A DNA stretch of 50,681 bases from Tannerellaceae bacterium (GCA_031288515.1 JAITRG010000268.1:1-50681); one strand, 5' to 3'; positions 1 to 11,578 are shown, numbered from the stretch's first letter. Made by a program: numbers and translations. The notes: generated by a model not told the origin, from the sequence alone.

Positions 1-397
1 GGGAAGGATACACCGTCCCGTTCATATTCAGGTTCGTTACTTTCTCCCAGCAGGAGACGTCCATATCAAAGAAAGCCTGTTCGGGGGCAAGGGTGGCGCC
101 CGGCATATTACCGCCGGCAATGTTGAGCAGGACGTCGATACGCTTCCAGCGGGCTACAATCTCTCCGGCAAGTTGTTCCAGGCTCGCGACGTCGAGTACG
201 TTTCCTGCAATGCCGATCACGTCTTCCCCATAGGCTTTGAGTTCTTCCACCCGTTTGTCTAATTGTTCCCGGCGGATATCAACGGCAACCACTTTGGCTC
301 CCTGCTGCATGAAACATTTGGCGATACTGCCGCCCAGCACGCCTCCGGCGCCGGTAATGACTGCTACTTTGCCTGCGATACTGAATTGTTCATTCAT
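1..397 (-). CDS. SDR-family oxidoreductase, probable D-mannonate oxidoreductase (fructuronate reductase); C-terminus beyond the window
   Basis: Only the first 132 codons are present; the gene runs off the left edge. The N-terminus carries the Rossmann dinucleotide motif TGAGGVLGGS (about residues 15-24), then a Val-Asp pair ending beta-2, then NIAGG (residues about 89-93), the SDR equivalent of NNAG. The catalytic Tyr-x-x-x-Lys lies outside the window, so activity cannot be confirmed. The start ATG at 397 is preceded by a GGGA stretch about 10 nt upstream. It lies 41 bp downstream of the mannonate dehydratase gene in the same direction. In many Bacteroidota an SDR enzyme replaces UxuB for fructuronate to mannonate reduction; that role here is inferred from family and neighbour, not from a substrate motif. 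Confidence 0.75.
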   Translation of the reverse strand, partial: MNEQFSIAGKVAVITGAGGVLGGSIAKCFMQQGAKVVAVDIRREQLDKRVEELKAYGEDVIGIAGNVLDVASLEQLAGEIVARWKRIDVLLNIAGGNMPGATLAPEQAFFDMDVSCWEKVTNLNMNGTVYPS

Positions 398-438
398 GAT
401 AATTCCCTTTTTAATAATTTCAGTAATCTATCTTTCGT

Positions 439-1620
439 TCAAAATAATTGCCGTTTAAGCTCATCGTTAACGACGGCCATCATGCCCTCTACCTGCGCCA
501 GCGCCAGCATACGCCCGTGAAACGAGTAGCCGGGGTTATACCCTTTATCTTCGTCGCCCAGCATCATACGCCCATGGTCTACGCGCATGGGCAGCCCGGG
601 GTTTTCCCTCTCGAATGTCCGGATAAGGTCGATAAGATGCCCGCGCCCTTCCAGATGGGAGCTTTCGATAAAATTCCCGCCCGGCATGGCTTCCGTACTG
701 CGCAGGTGGACGAAATGGGTACGCCCGGCAAACTTCTTTGCCAACTCGCGGGTATCGTTATGTTCTCCGGCGCTCAGAGAACCGGCACAGAAAGTAAGCC
801 CGTTGTGCGGGTTGTCTACGGCGTTCAGCAGCCAGGCGACGTCTTCTTCGTTAGCGACAATGCGGGGAAGGCCCAATACCTGGAAAGGAGGGTCGTCAGG
901 ATGCACGCACATGTTTACGTCGTATGCTTCACATACCGGCATGATGGCGGTAAGGAAACAACGCATGTTTTCCCGCAACGCATCTCTGTCCATGCCTTCG
1001 TATAATGCCAGCAGCCGCTTGAACAACAGGACGGGATCCTTATCCCCTTCTTTTATATTGCCATTGACGAATCCTTGTGTTTTTACAATGATCGTATCGA
1101 TCAGTTCCTCTTTTTCGGATTCGGTAATCGTGGTATCAAGTTCCGCCGCTTTGGCAAGTATATCGGCGGGATAGTCTTTTCCGGCTCCCGCGCGTCCGAG
1201 GATGCGCAAATCGAAATAGGCAAAGCGGGCATAGTCGAAATAAAGGGAAGAAGTACCATCCGCCCGGGGATGCCGCAAGTCTGTGCGTATCCAGTCGATG
1301 ACCGGCATAAAGTTGTAACAGACGGTTTTTATCCCGCACTTGCCTAAGTTTGCCAGGCTGGTTTTGTAATTCTCAATCAACCGGGCGCGTTCCGTTCCGC
1401 CGTATTTGATAGCTTCGCTTACGGGCAGGCTTTCTACTACCGACCACCGGAGCCCGTACGATTCAATAAAGCGCTTCAGGTCGCTGATGGCTTCTTCCGT
1501 CCAAACCGCTCCGTTGGGGACGTCGTGCAGGGCCGTAACGATACCCTCCACGCCGATTTGACGCAACATATCGAGGGTAATTTTATCTTTCCTCCCAAAC
1601 CATCTCCACGTTTTTTCCAT
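439..1620 (-). CDS. uxuA: Mannonate dehydratase
   Basis: 393 residues, the usual UxuA length (E. coli about 394). The enzyme converts D-mannonate to 2-keto-3-deoxy-D-gluconate in the cytoplasm, the step after fructuronate reduction in glucuronate catabolism. Family signatures are visible: RWFGRKD near the N-terminus, NFMPVIDW (103-110), HPDDPP (240-245), FCAGSLSAG (277-285), HLR (306-308) and VDHGR (347-351); the His, Cys and Asp residues in these motifs match the metal-binding site of the family. It sits 16 bp after the GH67 gene and 41 bp before the SDR gene, so it is the intracellular end of the xylan operon, handling glucuronic acid freed by GH67 and GH115 (after isomerisation by a UxaC not seen here). 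The identification is very secure. Confidence 0.97.
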   Translation of the reverse strand: MEKTWRWFGRKDKITLDMLRQIGVEGIVTALHDVPNGAVWTEEAISDLKRFIESYGLRWSVVESLPVSEAIKYGGTERARLIENYKTSLANLGKCGIKTVCYNFMPVIDWIRTDLRHPRADGTSSLYFDYARFAYFDLRILGRAGAGKDYPADILAKAAELDTTITESEKEELIDTIIVKTQGFVNGNIKEGDKDPVLLFKRLLALYEGMDRDALRENMRCFLTAIMPVCEAYDVNMCVHPDDPPFQVLGLPRIVANEEDVAWLLNAVDNPHNGLTFCAGSLSAGEHNDTRELAKKFAGRTHFVHLRSTEAMPGGNFIESSHLEGRGHLIDLIRTFERENPGLPMRVDHGRMMLGDEDKGYNPGYSFHGRMLALAQVEGMMAVVNDELKRQLF

Positions 1621-1636
1621 TATAAATACTGCTTAG

Positions 1637-3598
1637 TTATCTGTTTTTATTTAATAATTCTTCCGAAGGGCATTCGTAATTGCCGATAGGCAAGCGTACC
1701 TTTTTCAAGGCTTCCAGGCTGTGAATGGGGCGCTCTATATCATAAGGAACCGGCCTTCCGGCAAATTCCTGAAAGTAGAGCAAACAAGCGTCTTTCCACC
1801 AAACGGCGTCGCGTACCTGGATACTGAGCCGGGCCTGTACGTCTTTAAACAGTTGGGGGTCTACCTGTTTTTCCATGCTGTCCCAAAGTTGTTGGAATGC
1901 CCTTACCTGTCGTACGCCACGGTCGTAGGCATAGCATAACTCATCCCATAAGGTACGCCCGCTTTTCATCGTGTGGCCCCACGGCACGTGATGGAACCAG
2001 AGCAAATACGCGTCGGGGCACGACTGAATATCGTCATATTGCCGGGCTAAACCGGCGGGATATTGGGCTACGGCAGCGCTTCCGGCGCGGCTCCGGTCGA
2101 ATCCGATTCCCGTTTTATCGGCTTTATGATAGTAGGAAGGCAGCCAGTCGGCGCGGGCTCCGGGAATCTCGCACCAGGGTTCCGGGCCGTAATGATGCCC
2201 CCAGGCAAAGAGGTGATGCAGCCCTAAAGGCATCATGTAGTTTACGGCCGCCTCATGGCTTTCCATCATCATTTCGCGGATGGGCAATACGAATGTTGTA
2301 TCTTGTGTAAAAGTCTGCTTTAGCCATTCGCCGGCTATTTCTTCGGAACTCAGGGAAGGATTCCAGGCCAGTCGCCCGAATGCGTACCAGTTTGCCCGGG
2401 CGAAGGGATGGCCGCACCAATTCGCGTCCGTCCCTGTATTGGCAACTCCGGCCATCGCTTTTAAAGAGGCAGGCGGTACGAAGCTGAAAAACTCTTTCCA
2501 CATGGGAGCCAGATAAACGAGGTGGTTGGAAAAGCCCAGATACTCCTGCGTGATTTGAAATTCAACCATCTGCCCGGTATGCGGCATGGCTCCGAACAAC
2601 GGGCTGTAAGGTTCGCGAGGCTGAAAGTCCACCGGCCCGTTCTTTATTTGGACGATTACGTTGTCTCGAAACTGCCCGTCGAGAGGTTGAAACTCCTGGT
2701 ACGCTTGTTTGGCGCGGTCGGTATCCGTCGGGTTGTAGACGAAGGCGCGCCACATAACGATACCTTTATACGGTTCCAGCGCATCGGCCAACATATTTGC
2801 TCCGTCGGCATGGGTACGCCCGAAGTCGCAGGGGCCGGGTTGTCCTTCCGAATTGGCTTTTACCAGAAAACCTCCGAAGTCGGGAATGAGGCGGTATATC
2901 TCTTTCACTTTCTGCCGCCACCAGTTTACGACCTCTTTATCCAGCGGGTCGGCTGTGGATAGCCCGCCCAACTGTATGGGGGATGCAAAGTTTACGGAAA
3001 GGTAAACGCGTATGCCATAAGGACGGAACACTCCGGCCAACGCTTTTACCTTTTCCAGATGCTCAATCGCCAGCGTCGCGGAGGATGCATTTACGTTATT
3101 CAATACCGTACCGTTGATACCAATGGACGCGTTGATGCGGGCGTATTCGCTATATCGCTCCGAGAGGACGGAAGGCAACTCCTCCCAATTCCAGAGAGAA
3201 CGTCCGGCATAGCCCCGCTCTACGGTCCCGTCGGGATTGTCCCAATGATTGAGTATGCGGAGGTCGTACAGCGGGTTTTCTTTTACCTGCAACGAATCGG
3301 TATCAGCGCCGGCGGATTGCAGACGTAACAGATGATACACGCCATAAAGCAGGCCGGTTTCGCCCGGAGAGCCGATCGCTACCCGCCCCTGCTCCGAATG
3401 TATCGTGAAGCCGTCTTCCTTCAACTGTCTGTCTTTCTTCAGGGCAAGAGTAACCGGAGGCCCGTCCCACCCTTCTTGCAACTCTTTGTACGCAAGCGTT
3501 AAAACGGGCGTATGTCCGGGCATAACGTCTTCTGTGGCGGCAAGCTTATTCCACCATACAGAAGCAATCATAATGCAAATAAACAACAGTCGTTTCAC
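1637..3598 (-). CDS. GH67 alpha-glucuronidase
   Basis: 653 residues with a signal peptide (about residues 1-21), so periplasmic or surface located. GH67 enzymes remove (4-O-methyl)glucuronic acid from the non-reducing end of short xylooligosaccharides by an inverting mechanism. The family motif [17 protein letters not shown] lies at 116-132. Expected catalytic residues are present at family spacing: Glu251 in [10 protein letters not shown] as general acid, Asp324 in [10 protein letters not shown] and Glu352 in ITQEY as the base pair. The start codon is GTG at 3598 and overlaps the stop of the upstream GH10-GH43 gene by 4 nt (GTGA), indicating translational coupling. Together with the GH115 enzyme it gives the locus both terminal and internal glucuronate removal. 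Confidence 0.97.
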   Translation of the reverse strand: MKRLLFICIMIASVWWNKLAATEDVMPGHTPVLTLAYKELQEGWDGPPVTLALKKDRQLKEDGFTIHSEQGRVAIGSPGETGLLYGVYHLLRLQSAGADTDSLQVKENPLYDLRILNHWDNPDGTVERGYAGRSLWNWEELPSVLSERYSEYARINASIGINGTVLNNVNASSATLAIEHLEKVKALAGVFRPYGIRVYLSVNFASPIQLGGLSTADPLDKEVVNWWRQKVKEIYRLIPDFGGFLVKANSEGQPGPCDFGRTHADGANMLADALEPYKGIVMWRAFVYNPTDTDRAKQAYQEFQPLDGQFRDNVIVQIKNGPVDFQPREPYSPLFGAMPHTGQMVEFQITQEYLGFSNHLVYLAPMWKEFFSFVPPASLKAMAGVANTGTDANWCGHPFARANWYAFGRLAWNPSLSSEEIAGEWLKQTFTQDTTFVLPIREMMMESHEAAVNYMMPLGLHHLFAWGHHYGPEPWCEIPGARADWLPSYYHKADKTGIGFDRSRAGSAAVAQYPAGLARQYDDIQSCPDAYLLWFHHVPWGHTMKSGRTLWDELCYAYDRGVRQVRAFQQLWDSMEKQVDPQLFKDVQARLSIQVRDAVWWKDACLLYFQEFAGRPVPYDIERPIHSLEALKKVRLPIGNYECPSEELLNKNR

Positions 3599-5703
3599 TC
3601 CCCTCCTCCGTCAATTGTAATGATATGGCCTTCCGGGCCGTATTCAAGTTCGCATACTTTAAGGCTACGCAACCACGTTTTCCCGCCCGAAGGTACGCAA
3701 TCATGATGGAATAAATACCATTTATCTTGATATTCTACAATGGCATGGTGGGTAGTCCATCCCGATACCGGAGTCAGAATAACGCCCTGATAAGTAAACG
3801 GGCCGTAAGGATTGTCGCCGGTGGCATAGCATAAGCGGTGCGTGTCACCGGTGGAGTACGAAAAATAGTACTTCCCGTTATACTTATGCATCCAGCTTGC
3901 CTCGAAGAAACGGCGCCGGTTGTCGCCTGCCCGTACCGGCAGGCCGCTTTCGTCCAGAATGACTACCGGCCTCGGTTCTTCGGCAAATTCGAGCATGCCG
4001 GGGGCGAGCTTTACCACCCTTGAAGGCAGGGCCGGTTCGTTATCCTCCGGGAAGGCGGCACATTCCAGCGCTTTATTGTCGCGATAGCGTTGCAACTGTC
4101 CGCCCCAAAGGCCGCCGAAGTACATATAGTAATTGCCGTCTCCATCGTCCAGCACAGCGGGGTCGATGCTGTAACTGCCTTTTATCGGATCAGGTTGGGG
4201 GACGAACGGGCCTTCGGGGCGATCGCTTACGGCTACTCCGATATGGAAGACGTCGTTCCTGTCTTTCATGGAGAAGTAGAGGTAGTACGTACCGTCTTTC
4301 CGGGCAACGTCGTTATCCCATAATTGCCGTCCTGCCCAAGGGACGTCTTCTACGGTCAATACTACGCCGTGGTCTTTGATTTCCCCCCGCATCACATCAT
4401 CGGTTGAAAACGCATGGTAGTCCTTCATGTTGAAGTGGTCGCCGTTATCGTTTTCGGGGACGCCGCTTTCCCAGTCGTGAGAAGGATAGATGTATAGCTT
4501 ATTGTTAAACACGCGTACGGCGGGGTCTGCCATATAATCTCCCGGAACTACGTATCTCATTTCTTTTAGAAACGGCTTGAGTTGATAGTTGCGGTCGAAG
4601 AGAAGCGGATAGTCGCGACGGCCTCTCGCCGGCCAATTGTTTTTCCACGAATCGCCGTCGGATACGCCCCAGGCAGTTACGCGGGCGATTACATCGGCAT
4701 GCCTGATAAACAGATTGAGGAAGGCTCTCATCCGGTTGTTCCATGCGCTTGATACGCTGTCGGGCAGGCCTTCCGGATAGGGGTTCAGCATTTGCCGGTA
4801 AGCCGCCGTGTCGGATACGTTGGCTCCCTGTTTTACTGTGGGCAAGGCGCTCATATCCCATTCGGTAATCATTACTTTTACGCCTGTAGCGGCGAAGGCA
4901 AGGAGGCTTTTTTCAAATTCCCCGACGTCGGGGTAATCCATCCCCAGGTGTCCCTGCATGCCTACGGCGTCTATCCGGATACCTCTTTCCTTGAGGGCGT
5001 TTATCAGTTTCGTCACCGATTCCCGCCTGCCTTGAAAACTCATATCGTAATCGTTGTAATAGAGTTCCGCTTCGGGGTCGGCTTCGTGGGCGTACTGGAA
5101 GGCGAGGGGGATAAACTCTTCGCCCAATATCCGGTAGAAGGCTGTTTGCCGCCATTCGCCGTTGTCGATGATGGCTTCGTTCACGACATCCCATCCTTTT
5201 ACGCGGCCTTTGTAGCGGCCTACGATGGTATGGATATGCTCTTTCATCCGTTCCTTCAGGATGCCGGGGGATACGTCGTTTCCCTGTTCGTCCACGCAAA
5301 ACCAGGGGGCGAGCTGGGAATGCCATATCAGACAATGGCCGGTAATGAAGAGGTTGTTCTCTTCGCCGAACCGTACAAATTCGTCGGCAAGGGTGAAGTC
5401 GTAACGATTTTCTTCGGGATGGATGATGGCGCTCTTCATGCAGTTCTCGGGCACAATCGCATTGAAGTGACGCTTTATGATCGCTACCGCCCGGGTATCG
5501 CGCCCCGAAGCCTGTTCGCTGTTGATAGCAACGCCTACGAGGAACTTATCGCCCAATGCCTGCTTTAAAGAAAATTCCGTAGCGGGAGGTTGTTGCCGGC
5601 AACAGCCCAGACAGGCGCCTGTTAACAGAGCGATAAGCAGACAGCAGAGCGTCTTACCATTGTACGCCCCGGCGCTTCGGTTGTTCATTTTTTTATTATT
5701 CAT
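3595..5703 (-). CDS. Two-domain xylanase: GH10 endo-xylanase fused to GH43
   Basis: About 702 residues from the ATG at 5703 (another plausible ATG is at 5688; a longer reading to 5766 would overlap the GH115 gene and is unlikely). The N-terminus is a hydrophobic signal with [10 protein letters not shown], probably a lipoprotein signal although the lipobox is not classical. Residues about 45-385 are GH10: WDVVNEA holds the acid/base Glu176 and ITEWDMSAL the nucleophile Glu281. Residues about 388-700 are GH43, with base Asp393 in YMADPAV, Asp514 in YSIDPAV and acid Glu601 in FFEASW. GH10 cuts the xylan backbone by retention; GH43 would release xylose or arabinose by inversion, the exact specificity being unknown. 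The gene lies 25 bp after GH115 and overlaps GH67 by 4 nt. Confidence 0.95.
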   Translation of the reverse strand: MNNKKMNNRSAGAYNGKTLCCLLIALLTGACLGCCRQQPPATEFSLKQALGDKFLVGVAINSEQASGRDTRAVAIIKRHFNAIVPENCMKSAIIHPEENRYDFTLADEFVRFGEENNLFITGHCLIWHSQLAPWFCVDEQGNDVSPGILKERMKEHIHTIVGRYKGRVKGWDVVNEAIIDNGEWRQTAFYRILGEEFIPLAFQYAHEADPEAELYYNDYDMSFQGRRESVTKLINALKERGIRIDAVGMQGHLGMDYPDVGEFEKSLLAFAATGVKVMITEWDMSALPTVKQGANVSDTAAYRQMLNPYPEGLPDSVSSAWNNRMRAFLNLFIRHADVIARVTAWGVSDGDSWKNNWPARGRRDYPLLFDRNYQLKPFLKEMRYVVPGDYMADPAVRVFNNKLYIYPSHDWESGVPENDNGDHFNMKDYHAFSTDDVMRGEIKDHGVVLTVEDVPWAGRQLWDNDVARKDGTYYLYFSMKDRNDVFHIGVAVSDRPEGPFVPQPDPIKGSYSIDPAVLDDGDGNYYMYFGGLWGGQLQRYRDNKALECAAFPEDNEPALPSRVVKLAPGMLEFAEEPRPVVILDESGLPVRAGDNRRRFFEASWMHKYNGKYYFSYSTGDTHRLCYATGDNPYGPFTYQGVILTPVSGWTTHHAIVEYQDKWYLFHHDCVPSGGKTWLRSLKVCELEYGPEGHIITIDGGGE

Positions 5704-5728
5704 AAGCCATTCGTATATATGTGTTAAA

Positions 5729-8700
5729 CTAATCTTCCCATACGCTTTCGGCCACACGGTAGCCAAGCGTTTTCTTATCTAAGGGGTGGATGTCGTTCCA
5801 TTCTCCCAGATCGTTGTTACGGATGAATTTAGCGTGGATGTTGGCTCCGGCTGCCTGCCGCTGTATCTTTTGCATTTCTTCCCATCCCTTGCGGCCCGGA
5901 TCGTCAGGCGCGAGGAAACCGGCCAGTTCTATAATATAGAAAGGAAGTTCGGGGGCGTTAAACTTCATGCGCCAGTCGGCTATCAGGGCGGTCAACAGCC
6001 CGGCGTATTCGTTGCGGCGCGAAACATTCGATTCGCCCTGATACCAGATTACGCCTTTTACCGTATAGTTCAGCAAGGGGGCTATCATACCGTTGTACAG
6101 CCCGGCTGCTTTGTTGTTGAAGCCGGTTTGCGGGGGGCTTGGCGGCATGATGGTTCCTATGCGATGTTTCCATTCGCCTTCCAGGTTGATTTCTTCGTTA
6201 TTGCAGAGCAGTTTATAGGGCTTTTCTTCTATGAATTGCGGATAGCCGGCTTTGCTGACGAGGCGTATGGTTACCGTATTATTCCCCGCTTTCAACAGGC
6301 CTGCCGGGACGGCGTAGATGCGTGGAGGGTATTGGTACGAAGTGGTTCCTACAAAGGTTCCGTTTACGTAGACAGAGTCGGCGTCTACGATGCAGCCCAG
6401 GCGCAGGGTGGCTTCCTGTCCCTCCCAAGCCGATGATATTTCTACCTGCTTGCGGAACCAGTGGGAACCGTTGATTGGGTTCAGGCCGTTGCTTGCCCAG
6501 GCTTTGGAGAATAGTCCGGTTTGCTCCCAGCCGCTATCATCGTAGCTGGCGGCATACCAGGGCGTTTGTTCGTGCAGTCCGGCGTCGGCGCAATAGAGGG
6601 AGACGTCCCACCGGTATTGGCCCCGGCTTTCTGCCTGCCTGAGTTGGGCTACATAATTGTCGTCTTCATACCTTCGTTTGTCGTTCAGGTATAGGGGGAA
6701 GTCTTTGAGGCCTTCTTCGCTGATCCATGCTTCCACAGGCGTTCCGCCCCAACTGGAGTTTATTATCCCGATGGGAATGCCGTTCTTTTCATACATCGCT
6801 TTGGCAAAGAAATAACATAAGGCGGCGTATCCCATTACATTCTCTTGGTTCAATACTTTCCAGGCTTCCGGGGGTATATCGCTTTGCGGGCTGTGAAAGT
6901 CGTAGGCGTAAGGTACTTTCAGGTAGCGTATCTGCGGGTTGTCGTAGGCCTTTACCTCGTCGCGGAACAGGTCGGCCACCCGGCTTACCGGCAGTTCCAT
7001 GTTCGACTGTCCGGAGCAGAGCCAAACGTCGCCTACCCATACGTCTTTTACTTCGAGCCCGTTTATTTGCAGGGTGTAGGGGCCGCCGGCTTTCATGGCG
7101 GGGAGGGTGACGCGCCAGTTTCCCTGTGCGTCGGCTACGGTTGTACAGGCCGGCTGCTGCCGCGCGAATTTCACTTGTATGCTTTCGCCTGCCTTTGCCG
7201 CGCCCCAAAGGGTAACGGGCTGTTCGCGTTGCAACACCATCCCGTCGGAAATCAGGGCGGGCAGCTTCAGCTTTGCTTCTGCCTGCAGCAGGCGTTTACT
7301 TTCAGGTGCGCCCAGGTAAGAAGGTTTCAACCCTCCCCTGTCTATCATTATTTTCTGTATTACTACGCCCGGGTCGAGAGCACGGAAGCGTAAGGTGCAT
7401 TTTCCTGCTTTTCCAATCCGGTGGTTCGTTGAACAGTCTATGACGTGTTCGGCCTGCCATTGGCCCAGTTCGCCCCTGTAATGGCCGTTGAAGTTGACGA
7501 TTTGTTCCTCTTCCCCATCGAAGCCGATGGCGTATCGCAGTCCCCGTCCGTTGTAATTGAGTGTAGCCGACAGGCGTACAATGACCTTCGCCTCTCCTGC
7601 GGCGGCAAAGCGAATGTCGTATTCCAATGCCATTGTATCATCGGGCGCCTCTGTACAGGGCAACGTCGTTACTCCCGACAATGTGCGCCCCAAGCCGGGG
7701 ATGACCGTCCATTGCGCTTTTCCACCCGGCGTACTGCGGGTAAAATGTTCGGCGTCTATGGAGACGTATCCTTCCTGTTCTATGAATACGGGGGCGGCGG
7801 CGGGCCGTTCGGGTACGAATTGCACTTGCGGCATCACCTGTTTCTCCGGTTGTTGCCAGTTGGCGTAGCCGATATGCGTCTGATCCATCATATGGTTCCA
7901 TTTTCCTCCGCTCATTACTTTATTATAATGATGCGTGAGGAGGGAGTCGCGTTCAAAACATTCCTTCACTTTCTGCGCCCATACGTTGGCTTCGCTGTTC
8001 CCCTGTGCGGCCAGCTCGCGGTTCGCAGCAACGGCATAATACATCTCGTAGAGGTTGGCGCATGCCTGTATCGGGAAGAGTACCAATTGGTCGAACGCAT
8101 CCCGGCGGCTTTCCGGTATCAGGCGATAGAGCGTAAGGGCGTCGAGGCTTAGCTTCCGGTATTCGTTTTTTACCTGTTCCCATTCGTTGTAGTTGGAAAG
8201 GCTGTATGTCTTTTCGTTCAGCAGTTCGGGGGTGATCCTCCGGTTGTATTGAGTGTACAGGTTGATAAGACGGGCTGCTTCGCGGGCATATGCTTCTCCG
8301 AATTGTTGGGTGCAAAACCGTTCGGTGTGTTGCAGCAGGTTACCGGCATTGAATCGTTTGGGATTCCATGCCATGTCAAACCAGAAGCTGACAGGGTATT
8401 CCATCGGTTTCAAGTCGCCTGCGTTTACAATCCAGAGCTCGCGTACGCCATGTTCGTACGTCAGGTTCATCTGTTCCCAGGTACGTTGTATCTGGGTGAT
8501 GTTTAGCCATTTTGAATTGCGCGGGCCGCCTACATAGTCAAAGTGGTAATACATGCCGTATCCGCCTTTGCGGGGTTTGTCGGTCAGGGCGGGCAGTTTG
8601 CGTACGTTTCCCCAGTTATCGTCGCATAGTAGCAACGTGACGTCGTCGGGTACGCGCATGCCTTTGTCGTAATAATCCTGCACTTCTTTGTAGAGCGCCC

Positions 8701-9769
8701 ATACCTGGGGCGTTTCCTCCGCTTTCCGGGCGGTTACTTTTTCGATAATCTTCCGCTGGTCGCTTACGATGCCTTTCAGCAGGGCGATATTGGCTTGTTC
8801 GCTCATGGGTTCGTCACCGTCTCCACGCATGCCGACGGTGATGAGCGATTCCCAATTTTTACTCCGTTCTATGCCTCCGGCCCAGAAGTCGCGGAGCGTT
8901 TTACCATTGCGGCTGTAATCCCAGGCGCCGGCGCCTCTTCGTTTCCAGTCTTGTTGCGCCTGTCCCATCGGTTCGTGATGGGTAGTTCCCATCACGACGC
9001 CCATTTCGTTGGCCAACGGCCCATTCAGCGGATCGTCGTCATAAAAGGCGTTATTCCACATGGCAGGCCACATAAAGTTTCCTTTCAGGCGAAGTACGAG
9101 TTCAAATACTTTCTCATAGAACCGGCTGTTAAGCCCGCCGAACGTCTCACAGGCCCATCCGGCGAGGGCGGGCGCTTCGTCGTTCAGGAAGATACCGCGG
9201 TATTTCACGGCAGGTTCTCCATCCGTATAAACGCCGGGTTTTATGGAGATGGAGGAACGTTTTTGCACAGGGACATCCGCCCAGTAATACCACGGCGACA
9301 CGCCCATTTGCGCGGCGAACTCATATACGCCGTAGATAGTTCCCCGCTTGTCGCTTCCGGCTATTACAACCGCTTCTTCAACGCCGGCGATGGGATTCCT
9401 GACGGTTTGAATCAGGTACTTTTCCCTTTTATTCTTCAGTTCTTGCTCCTTAATCAACCCTTTCCCGACTAATCCCTTAATCCATCGGCTTTGTTCCATA
9501 GAGCCGATGACGAGGTAACGCGGCGCCTGGCTGCGGGTGTGGATAACCGGCTTCACGCCTGTTACTTTCTCTGCATCCGTACACAGGTTGTTTATAGCGC
9601 GTAGTACGCCCGGATATTCGTTCTCATCTATCAGGACAGGGCGGCTTTCGCCGTTACTTATCCACACGAAACCGCTGCCATCTGTTGTAACGAAAGGCTG
9701 TACGGCAGGCAGCGGGGCGGCGAACAACAGCCCAAGCAGGCAATAAAGAATTAGTTTATAACTTGGCAT
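5729..9769 (-). CDS. GH115 xylan alpha-1,2-glucuronidase fused to an SGNH (sialate O-acetylesterase-type) esterase
   Basis: 1346 residues with a signal peptide ending near residue 22. Residues about 25-820 match GH115: [21 protein letters not shown] (shown in part: YGVYEFAAQ, 146-154), RGIFLNDE (191-198), WPAMWNN (234-240), [10 protein letters not shown] (260-269), [10 protein letters not shown] (379-388), and a C-terminal beta-rich section to about 815. GH115 removes (methyl)glucuronic acid from internal xylose units. Residues about 835-1346 are a carbohydrate esterase of the sialate O-acetylesterase family: [12 protein letters not shown], then the serine block WLCSGQSNM with Ser922, WYQGESN, and a C-terminal Asp-x-x-His-like DIHP with His1328. 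The pair probably de-acetylates and de-glucuronylates the same xylan region. The gene is 13 bp after GH35 in the operon. Confidence 0.95.
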   Translation of the reverse strand: MPSYKLILYCLLGLLFAAPLPAVQPFVTTDGSGFVWISNGESRPVLIDENEYPGVLRAINNLCTDAEKVTGVKPVIHTRSQAPRYLVIGSMEQSRWIKGLVGKGLIKEQELKNKREKYLIQTVRNPIAGVEEAVVIAGSDKRGTIYGVYEFAAQMGVSPWYYWADVPVQKRSSISIKPGVYTDGEPAVKYRGIFLNDEAPALAGWACETFGGLNSRFYEKVFELVLRLKGNFMWPAMWNNAFYDDDPLNGPLANEMGVVMGTTHHEPMGQAQQDWKRRGAGAWDYSRNGKTLRDFWAGGIERSKNWESLITVGMRGDGDEPMSEQANIALLKGIVSDQRKIIEKVTARKAEETPQVWALYKEVQDYYDKGMRVPDDVTLLLCDDNWGNVRKLPALTDKPRKGGYGMYYHFDYVGGPRNSKWLNITQIQRTWEQMNLTYEHGVRELWIVNAGDLKPMEYPVSFWFDMAWNPKRFNAGNLLQHTERFCTQQFGEAYAREAARLINLYTQYNRRITPELLNEKTYSLSNYNEWEQVKNEYRKLSLDALTLYRLIPESRRDAFDQLVLFPIQACANLYEMYYAVAANRELAAQGNSEANVWAQKVKECFERDSLLTHHYNKVMSGGKWNHMMDQTHIGYANWQQPEKQVMPQVQFVPERPAAAPVFIEQEGYVSIDAEHFTRSTPGGKAQWTVIPGLGRTLSGVTTLPCTEAPDDTMALEYDIRFAAAGEAKVIVRLSATLNYNGRGLRYAIGFDGEEEQIVNFNGHYRGELGQWQAEHVIDCSTNHRIGKAGKCTLRFRALDPGVVIQKIMIDRGGLKPSYLGAPESKRLLQAEAKLKLPALISDGMVLQREQPVTLWGAAKAGESIQVKFARQQPACTTVADAQGNWRVTLPAMKAGGPYTLQINGLEVKDVWVGDVWLCSGQSNMELPVSRVADLFRDEVKAYDNPQIRYLKVPYAYDFHSPQSDIPPEAWKVLNQENVMGYAALCYFFAKAMYEKNGIPIGIINSSWGGTPVEAWISEEGLKDFPLYLNDKRRYEDDNYVAQLRQAESRGQYRWDVSLYCADAGLHEQTPWYAASYDDSGWEQTGLFSKAWASNGLNPINGSHWFRKQVEISSAWEGQEATLRLGCIVDADSVYVNGTFVGTTSYQYPPRIYAVPAGLLKAGNNTVTIRLVSKAGYPQFIEEKPYKLLCNNEEINLEGEWKHRIGTIMPPSPPQTGFNNKAAGLYNGMIAPLLNYTVKGVIWYQGESNVSRRNEYAGLLTALIADWRMKFNAPELPFYIIELAGFLAPDDPGRKGWEEMQKIQRQAAGANIHAKFIRNNDLGEWNDIHPLDKKTLGYRVAESVWED

Positions 9770-9782
9770 AGAGGTATGATTA

Positions 9783-11498
9783 TTAGTTGTATTCGTATAG
9801 TTTTACATGTAAAATACTGAATTGTCCGGACGAGATGCGTACGTGGCGTCCCTGATGGTCCTGGTCTCCATTCAGCCGGCGGATATACCGGAAAGAGCCG
9901 TCGCCATTAATGCTCACTTCATCTACCGAACCAATGCCGGTTCTCAGGCCGCTCCACTTTTCCGCTTTCTGTTGATCCTTATTTTCTCCGTTTAAGGTAA
10001 AACCATCCTCGCCCAGGCATTGGGCGAGGATAACTTTCTTTTCGTTCCGATGTTCGAACTCTATTACGATCCCGCTTCCGGCTATCAGATATTCGTTTTT
10101 ATTCAGCTTTAACAGGATACCGCCGCCTTCGGGCCAGACGCTTCCGTTGGTAGCGCGCGAATCCCATGGTAAAGTGAAATAGTGGCGGCAGGTAATTTTC
10201 AAGTCGTCTTGATGGAGGATACGTTCCTTGTTCTTTTCGTCGAAGAGTAATCCGTTCATCACGCCTTTTCCCTGGTAGCGGGTAAGCAGGGGCATTAGTT
10301 CATTCAGTTTGGCATAGCTTTGTATCAGCGGGCTTTGCGGGTCATCCGGGGCGTCTTCGATAGAGAACGGGCAGAAGCCTATAGCGTCATGTTCGCCAAA
10401 GACATAAAAAGCCCTTACCCCGTCGTTGTCCGCCAGTCGTATTTCGGGAATAAACAGGGGGTTGTTGTGCAGTTTATATTGCGCTACCCAGTCGGTGAAC
10501 CCATTGTCGTATAAATCCGGAGCGAGCAAGTCGACGCCCGGCGCTCCGCAATGCCATACGTCAATAAGATGGGCTAACGGGCCGGCAGACGGATATTGCC
10601 CCGGTTTACGCCCCCGGCTGTTCATGGCTGCATTTACGTAAAGAGGAACGTTATGGATAGAACGGGCTACTTGCGCCATCCGTTCCACGTATTGCGCATA
10701 TGACCATGCCATGAATATTTCGTCTGTGTAAATATCGGCGCCGAATACTTCCTGCCAGTTTCCTTTGGTTAGGTATCCCTGCGTTTTCCACTTTTCCAGC
10801 ATTTGCGGGTGCAGCGTTTGTTTGTTTTTTTGCAGGTAATCCGTCAGCGTTTCCGGAACGGGTGCGTTAAACCGTTTGTTCGCATCCGCCGAATAGTCGC
10901 GGGCATCTTCCAACATCCCGATTTCATTCTCTATCTGTACCATAACCACGGTACCTTCCTCTTTGTCGATAGCCGCAATGCGTTTCATCAATTGGGAAAA
11001 AGCGCGGCTATCCGCCTGATATACATTTTCTGAAAACGAGCTTGCTATCTCAAGCGGTTTTCCTGTTTGCGTATGTACGCGGGGATATTTCTTATAGTTT
11101 TCCTTAAACCATAACGGGGCGTAACAACTCATGGAGTTTTTCCAGGCGCCGAACCATAGAAAGATTACTTTCAATTGGTTTTCGCGGGCCTGATAAATCG
11201 CTTTATCTATTAATGTAAAATCGTACGTCCCCTCTATCGGTTCAAGCAAGTCCCAATAAGCAGGAACCAGTACCGTGTTCAGGCCCATACGTTGCAGTTT
11301 GGGAAAGATACGTTGAATGTTTTCTATAGACGAAGCGGAAGAATTACCCAATTCGCCTCCCAGTACAAGGAAGGGTTTGTTATCTACTATCAATTGGGTA
11401 GCCGTTTCTTGTTTTTGTAACCGAGCCATGCCCTGTTGGGCTTGTAATGGCAGCATGATAAATAATAACAGTAATCCCGGTAATGTATATTTTCTCAT
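9783..11498 (-). CDS. GH35-type beta-galactosidase-like glycoside hydrolase with DUF5597-like C-terminus
   Basis: 571 residues with a signal peptide (cleavage near the AQ at residues 20-21). The first 380 residues form a GH-A clan barrel: the acid/base Glu192 in QIENEIG and a nucleophile candidate Glu352 in FIPEIR. The substrate loop YWDLLEPIEGTYDF (81-94) is typical of GH35/GH42-like enzymes. The C-terminal ~180 residues look like the DUF5597 beta domain found with such GH35 proteins in Bacteroidota. In the xylan locus it may remove galactose or another side-chain sugar, but the substrate is not proven. It follows susD after a 121-bp gap that contains a strong stem-loop, and precedes GH115 by 13 bp. 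Confidence 0.88.
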   Translation of the reverse strand: MRKYTLPGLLLLFIMLPLQAQQGMARLQKQETATQLIVDNKPFLVLGGELGNSSASSIENIQRIFPKLQRMGLNTVLVPAYWDLLEPIEGTYDFTLIDKAIYQARENQLKVIFLWFGAWKNSMSCYAPLWFKENYKKYPRVHTQTGKPLEIASSFSENVYQADSRAFSQLMKRIAAIDKEEGTVVMVQIENEIGMLEDARDYSADANKRFNAPVPETLTDYLQKNKQTLHPQMLEKWKTQGYLTKGNWQEVFGADIYTDEIFMAWSYAQYVERMAQVARSIHNVPLYVNAAMNSRGRKPGQYPSAGPLAHLIDVWHCGAPGVDLLAPDLYDNGFTDWVAQYKLHNNPLFIPEIRLADNDGVRAFYVFGEHDAIGFCPFSIEDAPDDPQSPLIQSYAKLNELMPLLTRYQGKGVMNGLLFDEKNKERILHQDDLKITCRHYFTLPWDSRATNGSVWPEGGGILLKLNKNEYLIAGSGIVIEFEHRNEKKVILAQCLGEDGFTLNGENKDQQKAEKWSGLRTGIGSVDEVSINGDGSFRYIRRLNGDQDHQGRHVRISSGQFSILHVKLYEYN

Positions 11499-11543
11499 AA
11501 TATAGCAATTATTTAATTTGTAATTATCCTCCGTTAAATGTAA

Positions 11544-11578
11544 AAGCCGCAGGCGAAAAAAAGAAAGTCCTGCGGCTT
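11544..11578 (-). promoter_or_regulatory. Stem-loop between susD and the first enzyme gene
   Basis: A perfect 10-bp inverted repeat (AAGCCGCAGG at 11544-11553, CCTGCGGCTT at 11569-11578) with a 15-nt A-rich loop. In the transcript it lies 41 nt after the susD stop and about 45 nt before the GH35 start. The run of T after it is short (four), so it is more likely a processing or attenuation element that lowers enzyme mRNA relative to susCD than a full terminator. Confidence 0.6.

Noticed and set aside
4792-5568. Plus-strand open frame of 258 codons opposite the GH10-GH43 gene
   Set aside because: It lies wholly antisense to clear GH10 motifs and shows no domain.
5704-5766. Longer N-terminus of the GH10-GH43 protein
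   Set aside because: It would overlap the GH115 coding end by 38 nt and puts a polar segment before the signal peptide.
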